A stretch of DNA of 19,164 bases from an uncultured Bacteroidota bacterium. Lineage in GTDB: Bacteria; Bacteroidota; Bacteroidia; Bacteroidales; P3. The notes below the pieces were generated by a model. It did no database searches and was not told where the DNA came from. It saw nothing but the letters and a program-made list of their open reading frames with translations. Each line of letters opens with the position of its first letter. Positions within the stretch are counted from its first letter, which is position 1. Both the position numbers and the translations under genes were made by a program. Of the stretch, positions 5,949 through 13,179 are shown piece after piece. The stretch is from the NCBI GenBank assembly GCA_902766265.1, contig CACXCY010000064.1, forward strand, positions 1-19,164. Direction: 5' to 3'.

Positions 5949-8861
5949 TTAGTATCCAAAGATGTCGTCCAGCGTCACTTTTTTCACTTTGCCGAATTTG
6001 CCCAGGGCGTTGAAGTCCATGTCGCTCTCCTTGCCGAGCACCATATAGGTCTTGTTCTGACCTTTGATGTACTTGTGGTTGAAGTCGATGACATCCTGCA
6101 TCGTCATCGAGGGCATCATCTCGAAAGCAGTCTTGTTGGGGAGCTCCTTGTAGCCCATCTTCTGATAGTTCAGATAGCTGAAGATGATGCTGCGCTTGGT
6201 GGTGCGGGCGGTGCGGATGTTGGAGATGATGGAGCTCTTGGCCAGCGTGAAGTTGGCTTCCGCCACAGGCATATCCTCAAACAGTCCGTCAAAAGCGTTG
6301 AGAGCGTCAATCAGCTTGTCGTTCTGGGTGGCGATGATGGAGTGGTTGGTGAAATAGCCGTCTTTCTCGCCAGGCATGGAGTAGGACGACTGGGCGCTGT
6401 AGGCCAAGCTTCGTTTCTCGCGCATCTCCTGGAACACGATAGCGTTCATGCTGCCACCGAAGTATTCGTTGTAGATCCTCATAGCGGGCAGCATCTTGAC
6501 GTTGAATTTGGCGCTGCGGTTGTACTCGCGGAGGTAGGTTTGGTTGGCGTCGTAGTCGCAGAACAGCACGGTGTTGCCGTTCACCGCTTGCGGCACGAGT
6601 TTCTTGTTGGCGGGAGCTTTAGCCCATTTCTTGGGCATCTGGTGGCTGCGGCCGACGATGGATTTCACCGTCTCCATGCTTTCGGGGCCGTAGTAGAGAA
6701 TCTTGTGGCTGTAGTTGCAGAGACCCTTCAGGGCATCGACCAGCTGCTGGGAGGTGTAGGATTGGAGTTGTGCGTCGCTCAGCACATCCTTGGTGGGGCT
6801 GTCCTCGCCATACATGCCGTAGTTGGCCAGCGCGCGGAAGCGGGTCTGCTGGTTGCCTTTGCCGTCGGTGCGGCTTTTGATGATGCGGGCCACCAGGCGT
6901 GCAAGGGCTTCGTCGTTGGGTTGGATGTCGGTGAGTATCTCCTCGACCAGAGCCATTGCCTTCTCCATATTCTCGCTGATACCGCTGATGCTGATGCTGA
7001 TATTCTCGTTGCCCACGCTGACATTGTAGTTGCAGGCCAGTTTGTAGAACTCCGCTTTCATCTGTTCGGCGGTGTGCTTGCTGGTGTTGAGATAGGGCAG
7101 CAGGTCGGCGGCCAGGTCGATGGTTTTGTCGGCACGGTAGCCGAAATCGAAGTAGTAGTCGAGGTTGAAGGTGTTGTTCTCCACGTTCTTCACATACAGC
7201 ACCTCTGCGCCGTTGGACAGCTTGCTTTTCTGGAGGTCTTTACTGTAGTCAACAAATACGGGTTCGATGGGTTTCACTTGGCGGGCTTTGATTTCCTTAA
7301 GGAATTCGCTCTCAGCATCGCGGCTCACCTCAATGGGGGTGATAGGCGGTTTTGCCACCTTCATCACAGGTTCGGGAGTTCCCTGCACCTTGTTGATGAT
7401 GACATAGTTGTTGTCGTGGAATATCTGGTTGGCAAAGTTGACGATGTCCTGTTTGGTAATTTTGCCCAGTTCGTTGATTTCGTTGCAGACGTCGCCCCAG
7501 TTCTGGTGTTCCACAAAGGCGTAGGCCATCTGGCTGGCGCGGCTGTTGTTGCTCTCGGCGCGTTTCATGATGGAGAGTTTCATGTTGTTGATGGCGGCCT
7601 CCAGCATCCAGTCCTCGAACTTGCCCTGTTTCACGAGGTCTATCTGTTCGAAAAGGAGCTTCTGCAGGTCTTCGAGCCCTTGTCCGGGACCGGGACGTCC
7701 GCCCAGCATGAACACACCGTAGTCGTTCAGCCCATAGAGTCCCGAATAGGCACCCAAGCTCTTCTGCTGCTGGTTGAGGTTGATGTCGATGAGACCGCAT
7801 TTGCCGTTGTTGAGCACACTCTCCAGCAGGTTGGCGAGCATAAACTCGCGGCTGCCGTTGCCGGCGTTGACGCGATAGGCGATGATGGTGTTGGCCGGGT
7901 CGAGACCGCTGATGGTCTTCACAATCGGGGTGGTGATGGGAGCTTCGGGAGTCTTTGTGAACACAGGGACGTTGCCCGGTTTCATGTCGCCCCAGTATTT
8001 GTCGATGATGCGGATGGCCTCGTCAGGGTCGAAATCGCCCGACATAGCGATGCAGATGTTGTTGGGGACGTAGTACTGGGCCACGAAGTTGCGGATGTTG
8101 CGCATCGACGGGTTTTTCAGGTGCTCCTGTTCGCCGAGGGTGGTCTGCGTGCCGTAGGGGTGGTGGGGGAAGAGGGCTGCCAGCATGGCTTCGTTGGCCT
8201 TGCGGTTGTCCTTGGTCAAACTCATGTTCTTCTCCTCATAGATAGTCTCCAGCTCGGTGTGGAACAGGCGCAGCACGAGGTGACGGAAACGGTCGGCCTG
8301 TATCTCGCACCAGTTCTCAATCTGGTTGCTCGGTATATTCTCCACATACATGGTGTAGTCGTTGCTCGTGAAAGCGTTGGTGCCCGACGAGCCGATGGCG
8401 CTCATGGCCTTGTCGTATTCGTTGGCGACGGCCAGTTTGGAGGCCTCGTACGAGAGACTGTCGATTTTGTGGTATATGGCGCTGCGGGTCTGCTGGTCGT
8501 CGAACATGCGGTAGGCCTCAAAGAGGTCCTCAATCTTCTGGATAAGCACCTGTTCCTTCTCCCAATCCAGCGTACCGAGGCGTTGGGTGCCCTTGAACAT
8601 CATGTGCTCCAGATAGTGAGCCAGACCGGTGGTCTCGTGAGGGTCGTTCTTCGAGCCGGCACGCACCGCGATGTAGGTCTGCACCTTGGGAGCGTCCTTG
8701 TACACACTCATGAATACTTTCAACCCGTTGTCCAGGGTGTATTCCCTCACCTGCATCGGGTCGTTGGGGTAGGTCTTGTAGCTGTACTTCTTTTGTGCAA
8801 AGCAAGCGGCGGTCACAAGCAGGACGGCGATAAAACTGACAATAAGTTTAACTCTCTTCAT
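5949..8861 (-). CDS. M16 family zinc metallopeptidase (two-repeat, pitrilysin/insulinase-like)
   Basis: A 970-residue secreted peptidase. I start it at the ATG whose product begins MKRVKLIVSF, because this gives a signal peptide (hydrophobic core to about residue 22). The 50 extra upstream codons are not protein-like and contain a promoter-like element. The inverted zinc motif HxxEH is at residues 82-86 (H82, E85, H86, in GLAHYLEHMMFKGT). The third ligand should be a glutamate in LETIYEEKN (204-212), after a family-typical insertion. The second half has the M16 substrate-binding motif EMREKRSLAYS but no second HxxEH, so only the N-terminal half is catalytic. It probably degrades peptides in the periplasm or at the surface. 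Cys20 could alternatively be a lipidation site, though TAAC is a poor lipobox. Confidence 0.92.
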   Translation of the reverse strand: MKRVKLIVSFIAVLLVTAACFAQKKYSYKTYPNDPMQVREYTLDNGLKVFMSVYKDAPKVQTYIAVRAGSKNDPHETTGLAHYLEHMMFKGTQRLGTLDWEKEQVLIQKIEDLFEAYRMFDDQQTRSAIYHKIDSLSYEASKLAVANEYDKAMSAIGSSGTNAFTSNDYTMYVENIPSNQIENWCEIQADRFRHLVLRLFHTELETIYEEKNMSLTKDNRKANEAMLAALFPHHPYGTQTTLGEQEHLKNPSMRNIRNFVAQYYVPNNICIAMSGDFDPDEAIRIIDKYWGDMKPGNVPVFTKTPEAPITTPIVKTISGLDPANTIIAYRVNAGNGSREFMLANLLESVLNNGKCGLIDINLNQQQKSLGAYSGLYGLNDYGVFMLGGRPGPGQGLEDLQKLLFEQIDLVKQGKFEDWMLEAAINNMKLSIMKRAESNNSRASQMAYAFVEHQNWGDVCNEINELGKITKQDIVNFANQIFHDNNYVIINKVQGTPEPVMKVAKPPITPIEVSRDAESEFLKEIKARQVKPIEPVFVDYSKDLQKSKLSNGAEVLYVKNVENNTFNLDYYFDFGYRADKTIDLAADLLPYLNTSKHTAEQMKAEFYKLACNYNVSVGNENISISISGISENMEKAMALVEEILTDIQPNDEALARLVARIIKSRTDGKGNQQTRFRALANYGMYGEDSPTKDVLSDAQLQSYTSQQLVDALKGLCNYSHKILYYGPESMETVKSIVGRSHQMPKKWAKAPANKKLVPQAVNGNTVLFCDYDANQTYLREYNRSAKFNVKMLPAMRIYNEYFGGSMNAIVFQEMREKRSLAYSAQSSYSMPGEKDGYFTNHSIIATQNDKLIDALNAFDGLFEDMPVAEANFTLAKSSIISNIRTARTTKRSIIFSYLNYQKMGYKELPNKTAFEMMPSMTMQDVIDFNHKYIKGQNKTYMVLGKESDMDFNALGKFGKVKKVTLDDIFGY

Positions 8862-8920
8862 GTGTATAAAATATTGATGTTTAATTTGTTTGTTATAATC
8901 CTGTAAGAATGAACGATTGT

Positions 8921-8928
8921 CAAAGGTA
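8921..8928 (-). promoter_or_regulatory. Putative -7 element of the M16 peptidase promoter
   Basis: Read on the - strand this is TACCTTTG, an exact TAnnTTTG match. It would start transcription near 8915, giving a leader of about 54 bases before the ATG at 8861. No convincing -33 TTG is visible at the right distance. The element lies inside the longer open frame, which supports the shorter start. Confidence 0.45.
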
Positions 8929-9055
8929 CGATTTTTTTTGAAATGTTTTTTGTTGTTTGTGGGTCGTGCGGAATGCGAAACAGGGCGGGCGGCACTTTGG
9001 AAGTTAGGCACTTGCGAAAGGTTGCACCCCCACGGTCGCGTTCCGTTTTCTGCTG

Positions 9056-9063
9056 CAAAGATA
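9056..9063 (-). promoter_or_regulatory. Second possible -7 element upstream of the M16 peptidase
   Basis: TATCTTTG on the - strand matches TAnnTTTG. It would give a leader of about 190 bases and sits between the two halves of the 9-bp inverted repeat 9002-9010/9104-9112. It could be an alternative, regulated start for the peptidase. No clear -33 element. Confidence 0.3.
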
Positions 9064-9127
9064 CAACCGTTTTCCGACGCCGGAAAATAAAGATAGGAAT
9101 ATATGCCTAACTCGATGTTAAGCCATT

Positions 9128-9169
9128 GTCCCCCAATAGGGATGATTTCGCCCTGTTAGGGCAGGGGAC
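9128..9169 (-). terminator. Terminator-like hairpin after the zinc-ribbon gene
   Basis: GTCCCC (9128-9133) pairs with GGGGAC (9164-9169) and an inner stem GCCCT/AGGGC (9150-9154 with 9158-9162) is nested inside. It begins 8 bases after the stop codon of the - strand gene. There is no long T-run, so strength is uncertain. Confidence 0.4.
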
Positions 9170-9176
9170 TTTTATA

Positions 9177-9386
9177 TTAATCAACACACATCACTTCCAC
9201 CACATTTTCATTGAAACCGTCATCAAGGACGCACATTTTGTGTTTGCAGATGGGGCACTCGAAGGGTGTTTCTTCGAGCAGATCTTCCGGAATAGGTTTG
9301 GTGAAATCCCAACTCATGAGGACGCCTTTTTCAACCTTGAAGACCTCCCCGCATTTGGGACATTTTATTGTATACAGCTGTGCCAT
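9177..9386 (-). CDS. Small double-CxxC zinc-ribbon protein
   Basis: A 69-residue protein with two CxxC knuckles, CPKC (residues 9-12) and CPIC (44-47), the second followed by KHKMCVLDDG. Four cysteines in two CPxC pairs 35 residues apart form a classic zinc-ribbon arrangement; a fifth and sixth Cys (52 and 67) are probably not ligands. There is no signal peptide or membrane segment, so it is cytoplasmic. I do not recognise a named family. Zinc ribbons of this size often bind nucleic acids or serve as small adaptor subunits, but that is only inference. It is transcribed alone, with its own -7 element 54 bases upstream and a hairpin downstream. The upstream neighbour is a large noncoding region. 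Confidence 0.75.
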   Translation of the reverse strand: MAQLYTIKCPKCGEVFKVEKGVLMSWDFTKPIPEDLLEETPFECPICKHKMCVLDDGFNENVVEVMCVD

Positions 9387-9439
9387 AATATTTTGTTTTA
9401 CTCGTTTGCTTTATTGGCAATAATGGTATTTTCAAAGTG

Positions 9440-9447
9440 CAAAGGTA
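9440..9447 (-). promoter_or_regulatory. Putative -7 element of the zinc-ribbon gene
   Basis: TACCTTTG on the - strand, an exact TAnnTTTG match, identical to the element before the M16 peptidase. Transcription would begin near 9434, giving a leader of about 48 bases. No convincing -33 element. Confidence 0.45.
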
Positions 9448-9484
9448 CAAAAAAAATGGAATTATCTTGGCCCAGTATACTTTA

Positions 9485-9650
9485 GGGGGGAGAATGTAGA
9501 ATGTGAAACGTGAAATGCGAATGTAAGCGACCCCCTAAGGATTTTCTTTTTATAATATAATAATATAATAATTATACATTATTATATATAACGCGCGTAA
9601 AGCGGAACGTTTGCATTTCACATTTCACGTTTCACATTCTCCCGGAGGGG
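9485..9650. repeat. Large inverted repeat around an AT-rich core
   Basis: AGAATGTGAAACGTGAAAT at 9498-9516 is perfectly complementary to 9622-9640 (19 bp). The similarity continues imperfectly outward into G-rich (9485-9490) and C-rich/G-rich (9641-9655) flanks, and inward to a shared GC. The arms are built from 7-bp units of the form GAAAYGT/GAATGT: the left arm repeats AGAATGT and the right arm repeats GAAATGT, so they differ by unit content. The ~100-base middle holds an almost pure A/T stretch (about 9547-9591), itself rich in TATAATA repeats. It could form a cruciform or be a miniature mobile element; no terminal target duplication is clear. Confidence 0.75.
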
Positions 9651-9677
9651 GGGCTGCCCCTTTAGGGGTCGGGGGCT

Positions 9678-9721
9678 TTACATCGGACTTACATCGGAGT
9701 TACATCGGACTTGCTTCGGCG
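9678..9721. repeat. Third 11-bp repeat array, four units
   Basis: Units starting at 9678, 9689, 9700 and 9711: TTACATCGGAC, TTACATCGGAG, TTACATCGGAC, and a degenerate TTGCTTCGGCG. The second unit differs by one base from a unit of the array near 187-208. It follows a G/C-rich stretch with a short CCCC-TTTA-GGGG stem (about 9657-9668). Confidence 0.8.
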
Positions 9722-9890
9722 TTTCTTTTCCCAAGGTTCGCGTGAGTTTGTTTCGCTCGGAGTCGCCTGCGGGCGAGGCGCTTGGGGTAGGGCTGGGGAA
9801 AGTTCCGTAGTTATCAACCGCCATTGAGGAAAACTTTCTCTGTTTTTCGTGTGGCGATAGTGATTATTGGTGTAATTTTACCCTTGCGTT
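9722..9890. other. GC-rich, hairpin-prone noncoding stretch
   Basis: No gene seen. CCCAAG (9729-9734) could pair with CTTGGG (9781-9786), enclosing a compact CGCC-TGC-GGGCG stem; a TTTTCCC/GGGGAAA pairing could extend the fold outward. This could be part of a structured RNA or only a GC-rich spacer; it does not match an RNA family I recognise. Confidence 0.3.
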
Positions 9891-9891
9891 A

Positions 9892-9921
9892 TTGGCGCGG
9901 TAAGTGTTATTATTAAGTTTA
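9892..9921 (+). promoter_or_regulatory. Putative promoter of the 10001-16286 operon
   Basis: TTG at 9892-9894, a 19-base spacer, then TAAGTTTA at 9914-9921, which matches TAnnTTTG at all fixed positions but the last. This is the best-spaced -33/-7 pair before the Pro/Glu-rich gene and would give a leader of about 70 bases. Confidence 0.35.
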
Positions 9922-10000
9922 GAATCAGCTTCGTAAGTCGAATTTCGCCCGACTGCGGAACGGTCAATTATAAACAGAAACGAATAAGTAATCTGCTATT

Positions 10001-11176
10001 ATGAGTTTGAACGAACGATTGGAGAAATGTGCAGCCGCTATACACCGGTTGGATAAGGGTGGCAATCCTGTGCCGCAGATAGAGATTGATATGGCATTGG
10101 AGGAGTTGCGTCGCCTGTACGAGGCCGTGTTGCAACTCAACGTCTCCGTTGCCGCAGCTATTCCGGAGCCCGCAGCGCCCCAGGAGCCCGCCGCAGAGCC
10201 GCTCAAGGAGGAAGTCGTGGTCCCTGTGGTTCCGATACTCCCCGTCCAGGAGGAGACGCCGTCAGCCCCTGAGGAGACATCTGTGGTCCTTGAGCCCGAA
10301 CCGGAACCGATGCCTGAACCAGTCCCCGAGCCCGAACCGGAGCCACAGCCGGTAGTGGAAGCGGCCCCTGTTGTCGAGCCCGCGCCCGTCCCAGCGGAGC
10401 CGGCAGAAGAGCCGACGCTGTTTGCCGAGGATCAGAGCGAGATGGCGACCCCCAGCCCGGCTATGCCCACGGTGGAGCAGGTGTCCGATATGCCCAACGA
10501 CACCCTCTTTGCCGACGAGCCCGCAGCACCCGCCACCATCTGGGAGAAGCTGCAGAGCCAGCAGGCGACCCCTTCGTTCGCCGATACGGTGCAGCCGCAG
10601 CAGACCCTCTCGGAGCGTCTGGCCGAGCAGAAGCCCGCACCGGAGCCCACGCCGCTGCATCAGCCCATACCGCAGGCAGCCCCTGCCGTTGAGCCCCAGC
10701 CGCAGCCGGAACCCGCAGCTGTCCAACCGATCCCCGAACCCGAACCGGCACCGAAGCCAGCTTCAGAGCCCACACCCGAGCCCCAGCCGGCTCCCGCCAG
10801 CCCTGCGTCAGCGCAGCCCTCGCTGATGGACATTCTCAAGCAAACCAACACCACCCATACGCCCGTAGCGGCACAGCGCATGTTGGGCGACACCTTCACC
10901 GCGCCGACCACGGTGGAGGACGACTTTGTGCAGCCGCGCAAGCACAAGGTGGACGACTTGCGCACCGTCATCAACATCAACGACAAGTTCAGCTTCATGA
11001 GCGAATTGTTCCACAACAACATGAAGGCGTACAACGACTTCATCATGACCCTGAACGTTACCCCCACTCGCGAAGAGGCCCTGGAGATTGTCGCCAATAC
11101 GTCGAGCCAATACGAATGGGACGAGGATTCGGTGGCTGTCAAGAATTTCTACAACATACTGAACCGTAAGTTTTAA
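10001..11176 (+). CDS. Pro/Glu-rich linker protein with conserved C-terminal domain
   Basis: A 391-residue cytoplasmic protein in three parts. Residues 1-50 are helical (MSLNERLEKC...). Residues 52-275 are a low-complexity linker of Pro, Glu, Ala and Gln, including long PEPEP runs. Residues 313-391 are an ordered domain (KVDDLRTVININDKFSFMSE..., then an EEALEIVAN helix, ending NILNRKF). I recognise the closing domain as a type recurring in Bacteroidota hypothetical proteins, with a DLR.xIxINDKFxFxxELF signature, but know no function for it. Short helix motifs [ST][LI]x[ED]xL recur at residues 2-7, 179-184, 202-207 and 274-279, and TLFA(E/D)(D/E) at 139-144 and 168-173, suggesting several docking sites on a flexible chain. 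gmk starts 5 bases downstream, so it is the first gene of the operon. Confidence 0.75.
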   Translation: MSLNERLEKCAAAIHRLDKGGNPVPQIEIDMALEELRRLYEAVLQLNVSVAAAIPEPAAPQEPAAEPLKEEVVVPVVPILPVQEETPSAPEETSVVLEPEPEPMPEPVPEPEPEPQPVVEAAPVVEPAPVPAEPAEEPTLFAEDQSEMATPSPAMPTVEQVSDMPNDTLFADEPAAPATIWEKLQSQQATPSFADTVQPQQTLSERLAEQKPAPEPTPLHQPIPQAAPAVEPQPQPEPAAVQPIPEPEPAPKPASEPTPEPQPAPASPASAQPSLMDILKQTNTTHTPVAAQRMLGDTFTAPTTVEDDFVQPRKHKVDDLRTVININDKFSFMSELFHNNMKAYNDFIMTLNVTPTREEALEIVANTSSQYEWDEDSVAVKNFYNILNRKF

Positions 11177-11181
11177 TCCCT

Positions 11182-11751
11182 ATGGACAACCGCAAAGTCA
11201 TACTCTTCTCCGCTCCGTCGGGATGTGGCAAAACCACCATCATCAAACAGTTGTTGCAATACTACGATTGTTTCGAGTTCTCCATCTCCGCCACCAGCCG
11301 CAGCCCCCGCGAAGGAGAGCGCGATGGAGTGGACTATTACTTCCTGACGCAGGAGGAGTTCCAGCGTCGTGTCGATGCCGGAGAGTTTCTGGAGTGGGAA
11401 GAGGTCTACCCGGGGCTCCGCTACGGTACGCTCAAGAGCGAGATAGACCGCATCTGGGACAAGGGGCACGTTATCATCTTTGATGTCGACGTCAACGGCG
11501 GAAAGAACATCAAGCGCTATTTCGGCGACAGGGCGCTGTCCATCTTCGTGATGCCTCCCAGCATCGAGGTGCTGGAGCAGCGTCTGCGCAGCCGCGGTAC
11601 CGACAGCGAGGAGTCCATCCGCAAACGGCTGGCCCGTTCGGCACAGGAGCTGGGCGAGTCGAAATGTTTCGATTGCACCATTGTCAACGACGACCTGCAG
11701 GCGGCTGTGGAAGCCACCCGTGAGCGCGTCCTTGCTTTCCTGGAGAAATAG
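11182..11751 (+). CDS. gmk: Guanylate kinase
   Basis: A 189-residue enzyme that phosphorylates GMP (or dGMP) to GDP with ATP, in the cytoplasm; essential for GTP supply. The P-loop is APSGCGKT (residues 11-18), with alanine in the first position as in other Bacteroidota Gmk. The GMP-binding segment is also clear: SATSRSPREGERDGVDYYF (about 37-55), then GEFLEW and YPGLRYGT. The lid with its arginines follows (LEQRLRSRGTDSEESIRKRL). Length is normal and the start follows directly on the upstream stop (5 bases), so co-translation is likely. In other Bacteroidales gmk is often followed by nadD; here it is followed by mreC after a 51-base gap. Confidence 0.97.
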   Translation: MDNRKVILFSAPSGCGKTTIIKQLLQYYDCFEFSISATSRSPREGERDGVDYYFLTQEEFQRRVDAGEFLEWEEVYPGLRYGTLKSEIDRIWDKGHVIIFDVDVNGGKNIKRYFGDRALSIFVMPPSIEVLEQRLRSRGTDSEESIRKRLARSAQELGESKCFDCTIVNDDLQAAVEATRERVLAFLEK

Positions 11752-11802
11752 CCCTATGTCCAACGATACCCCATTGCCCACCAACACCCATTAATACGAC
11801 CC

Positions 11803-12645
11803 ATGCGCCCATTATTCGACTTCATCAAACGGTTCAATTATGTGTTCCTCTTCTTCCTTCTGGAAGTGGTAGCCATCATCCTGGTGGCGCGGAACAGCTA
11901 TTACCAGAACTCAAAATTGGTGTCGTGGGGCAACAGCGTCGCAGGAACGTGCTATCAGGGCGTATCGTCGGTGTCGGACTATTTCGGGCTGAAGGCCGAG
12001 AACGACCATCTGGCGGCCGAAAACGCCGAGTTGCGCCGACAGCTGGCATCGTCCTATATCTCCTATACCGACAGCGTGTTCACCGTGGGCGACACCACCT
12101 ACAAGCGCCACTATACCTACACAGAGGCGCAGGTGATCAAGAGCTCGTGGACGCACGACAAGAACTACCTGATGATTAACAAGGGGCGCAATCATGGGGT
12201 GAAAACCGATATGGCGGTCATCTCTCCACAGGGTATTGTCGGCGTGGTGCTCAACACGACAGCCAACTTCGCCACAGTTATGCCGGTGCTGCATCCCGAC
12301 AGCCGAAACAGCGTAAAAGTCAGTCGTTCCGACCTGATAGGAACGCTCGTCTGGGACGGTAAGGATTACCGATACGGCACCGTGGTGGACATCCCGACCA
12401 CCTATAAGCTCTACAAGGGCGACACCATCGTGACCAGCGGCTTCGCCAACGACTTCCCCAAGAACATCCCGGTGGGTTATATCGAGGATGCATCCTCCGA
12501 AGAGGGCAGCGGATTCTACCGTATCAAGGTGCGTCTCGCGACCGACTTTGTCAATCTGGCGCATGTGTATGTTGTCGACAACCACTTCAAAGCGGAACAG
12601 GATGCCCTGATGCAGGCCACCCATCAAGACCCACAAAGTAAATAG
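11803..12645 (+). CDS. mreC: Rod-shape-determining protein MreC
   Basis: A 280-residue bitopic inner-membrane protein of the elongasome. A short cytoplasmic N-terminus is followed by one membrane helix (about residues 13-29), a coiled coil (about 62-85, LKAENDHLAAENAELRRQL) and a periplasmic double beta-barrel. The family stretch NKGRNHGVKTDMAVISPQGIVGVV is at 126-149, and the later SRSDLIGTLVWDG and GDTIVTSGFANDFPKNIPVGYI segments are also typical. MreC activates the PBP2-RodA synthase during lateral wall growth. mreD follows after 9 bases. No mreB lies upstream, unlike the usual mreBCD order. The start is the first ATG before the membrane helix. Confidence 0.95.
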   Translation: MRPLFDFIKRFNYVFLFFLLEVVAIILVARNSYYQNSKLVSWGNSVAGTCYQGVSSVSDYFGLKAENDHLAAENAELRRQLASSYISYTDSVFTVGDTTYKRHYTYTEAQVIKSSWTHDKNYLMINKGRNHGVKTDMAVISPQGIVGVVLNTTANFATVMPVLHPDSRNSVKVSRSDLIGTLVWDGKDYRYGTVVDIPTTYKLYKGDTIVTSGFANDFPKNIPVGYIEDASSEEGSGFYRIKVRLATDFVNLAHVYVVDNHFKAEQDALMQATHQDPQSK

Positions 12646-12654
12646 GAAACTCCC

Positions 12655-13167
12655 ATGAACAATCTCGTAATAAGAAATATACTCCGCTTCGTATTCCTGT
12701 TGTTGCTGCAGATTCTCGTGCTCGACAACGTCTATCTGGGAAGTTATGTCAGTCCGTACCTCTTTGTGCTTTTCGTCCTCATGCTTCCCGGCAATATGCC
12801 CAAAATGGTGCTCCTCCTGCTGGCGTTTGCTACGGGACTCTGTATGGACATATTCTCGAATATGCTTGGGTTCCACGCGGCGGCGTGCACGCTGGTGGCT
12901 TTCTGCCGCATCCTCTTTGCCGACCGCATCCTGACCCGTGGAGAGGCGGCCTCGGTGAGCACTCCCTGCTTCTATACGGTACCTTTCCAGCAGTTCCTGT
13001 TCTATCTGTTGCTGCTGCTGTTCATCTACAATTTCGCTTTCTTCCTGCTGGAGTTTTTCGATTTCCGCGACCTCTGGCGCGTCCTGATGTCTACCGTGTG
13101 CAGCACGGTGGTCACGGGGTTGCTGGCCATAGTGTACCAGTATATCTTTCTGCGGAAGAAACAGTAA
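12655..13167 (+). CDS. mreD: Rod-shape-determining protein MreD
   Basis: A 170-residue polytopic membrane protein with about five or six hydrophobic segments, as expected for MreD. Sequence conservation in this family is low; the call rests on length, hydrophobicity, the FVLMLPGNMPK...ATGLCMDIFSNMLGFHAAAC stretch (the GxxxDxFs..G pattern is typical), and position 9 bases after mreC. MreD works with MreC to organise and regulate the wall-elongation machinery in the inner membrane. The next gene, the PorZ-like protein, starts 12 bases on. Neither the PBP2 nor the rodA gene, the usual next genes, is present. Confidence 0.88.
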   Translation: MNNLVIRNILRFVFLLLLQILVLDNVYLGSYVSPYLFVLFVLMLPGNMPKMVLLLLAFATGLCMDIFSNMLGFHAAACTLVAFCRILFADRILTRGEAASVSTPCFYTVPFQQFLFYLLLLLFIYNFAFFLLEFFDFRDLWRVLMSTVCSTVVTGLLAIVYQYIFLRKKQ

Positions 13168-13179
13168 CGGATAGGTGAT

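Larger units (their letters stand above)
8862..9176. other. Intergenic region with two -7 elements and a small inverted repeat
   Basis: No gene is seen here. It carries two - strand TAnnTTTG elements (8921-8928 and 9056-9063), a 7-bp stem (9070-9076 with 9081-9087), a 9-bp inverted repeat (AGTTAGGCA at 9002-9010 and its complement at 9104-9112) enclosing the second element, and the terminator-like hairpin of the zinc-ribbon gene at its right end. Confidence 0.6.

Noticed and set aside
6075..8906. A 943-codon open frame on the + strand opposite the M16 peptidase
   Set aside because: It is in exact codon register with the peptidase, so it is open only because that gene avoids TTA, CTA and TCA codons. 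Its product is low-complexity (His, Val, Gly, Asp rich) and matches no domain; the - strand product has the HxxEH motif and signal peptide.
8862..9011. A 50-codon N-terminal extension of the M16 peptidase
   Set aside because: The extension is not protein-like, hides the signal peptide in the middle of the chain and contains the -7 element at 8921-8928; the ATG at 8861 is preferred.
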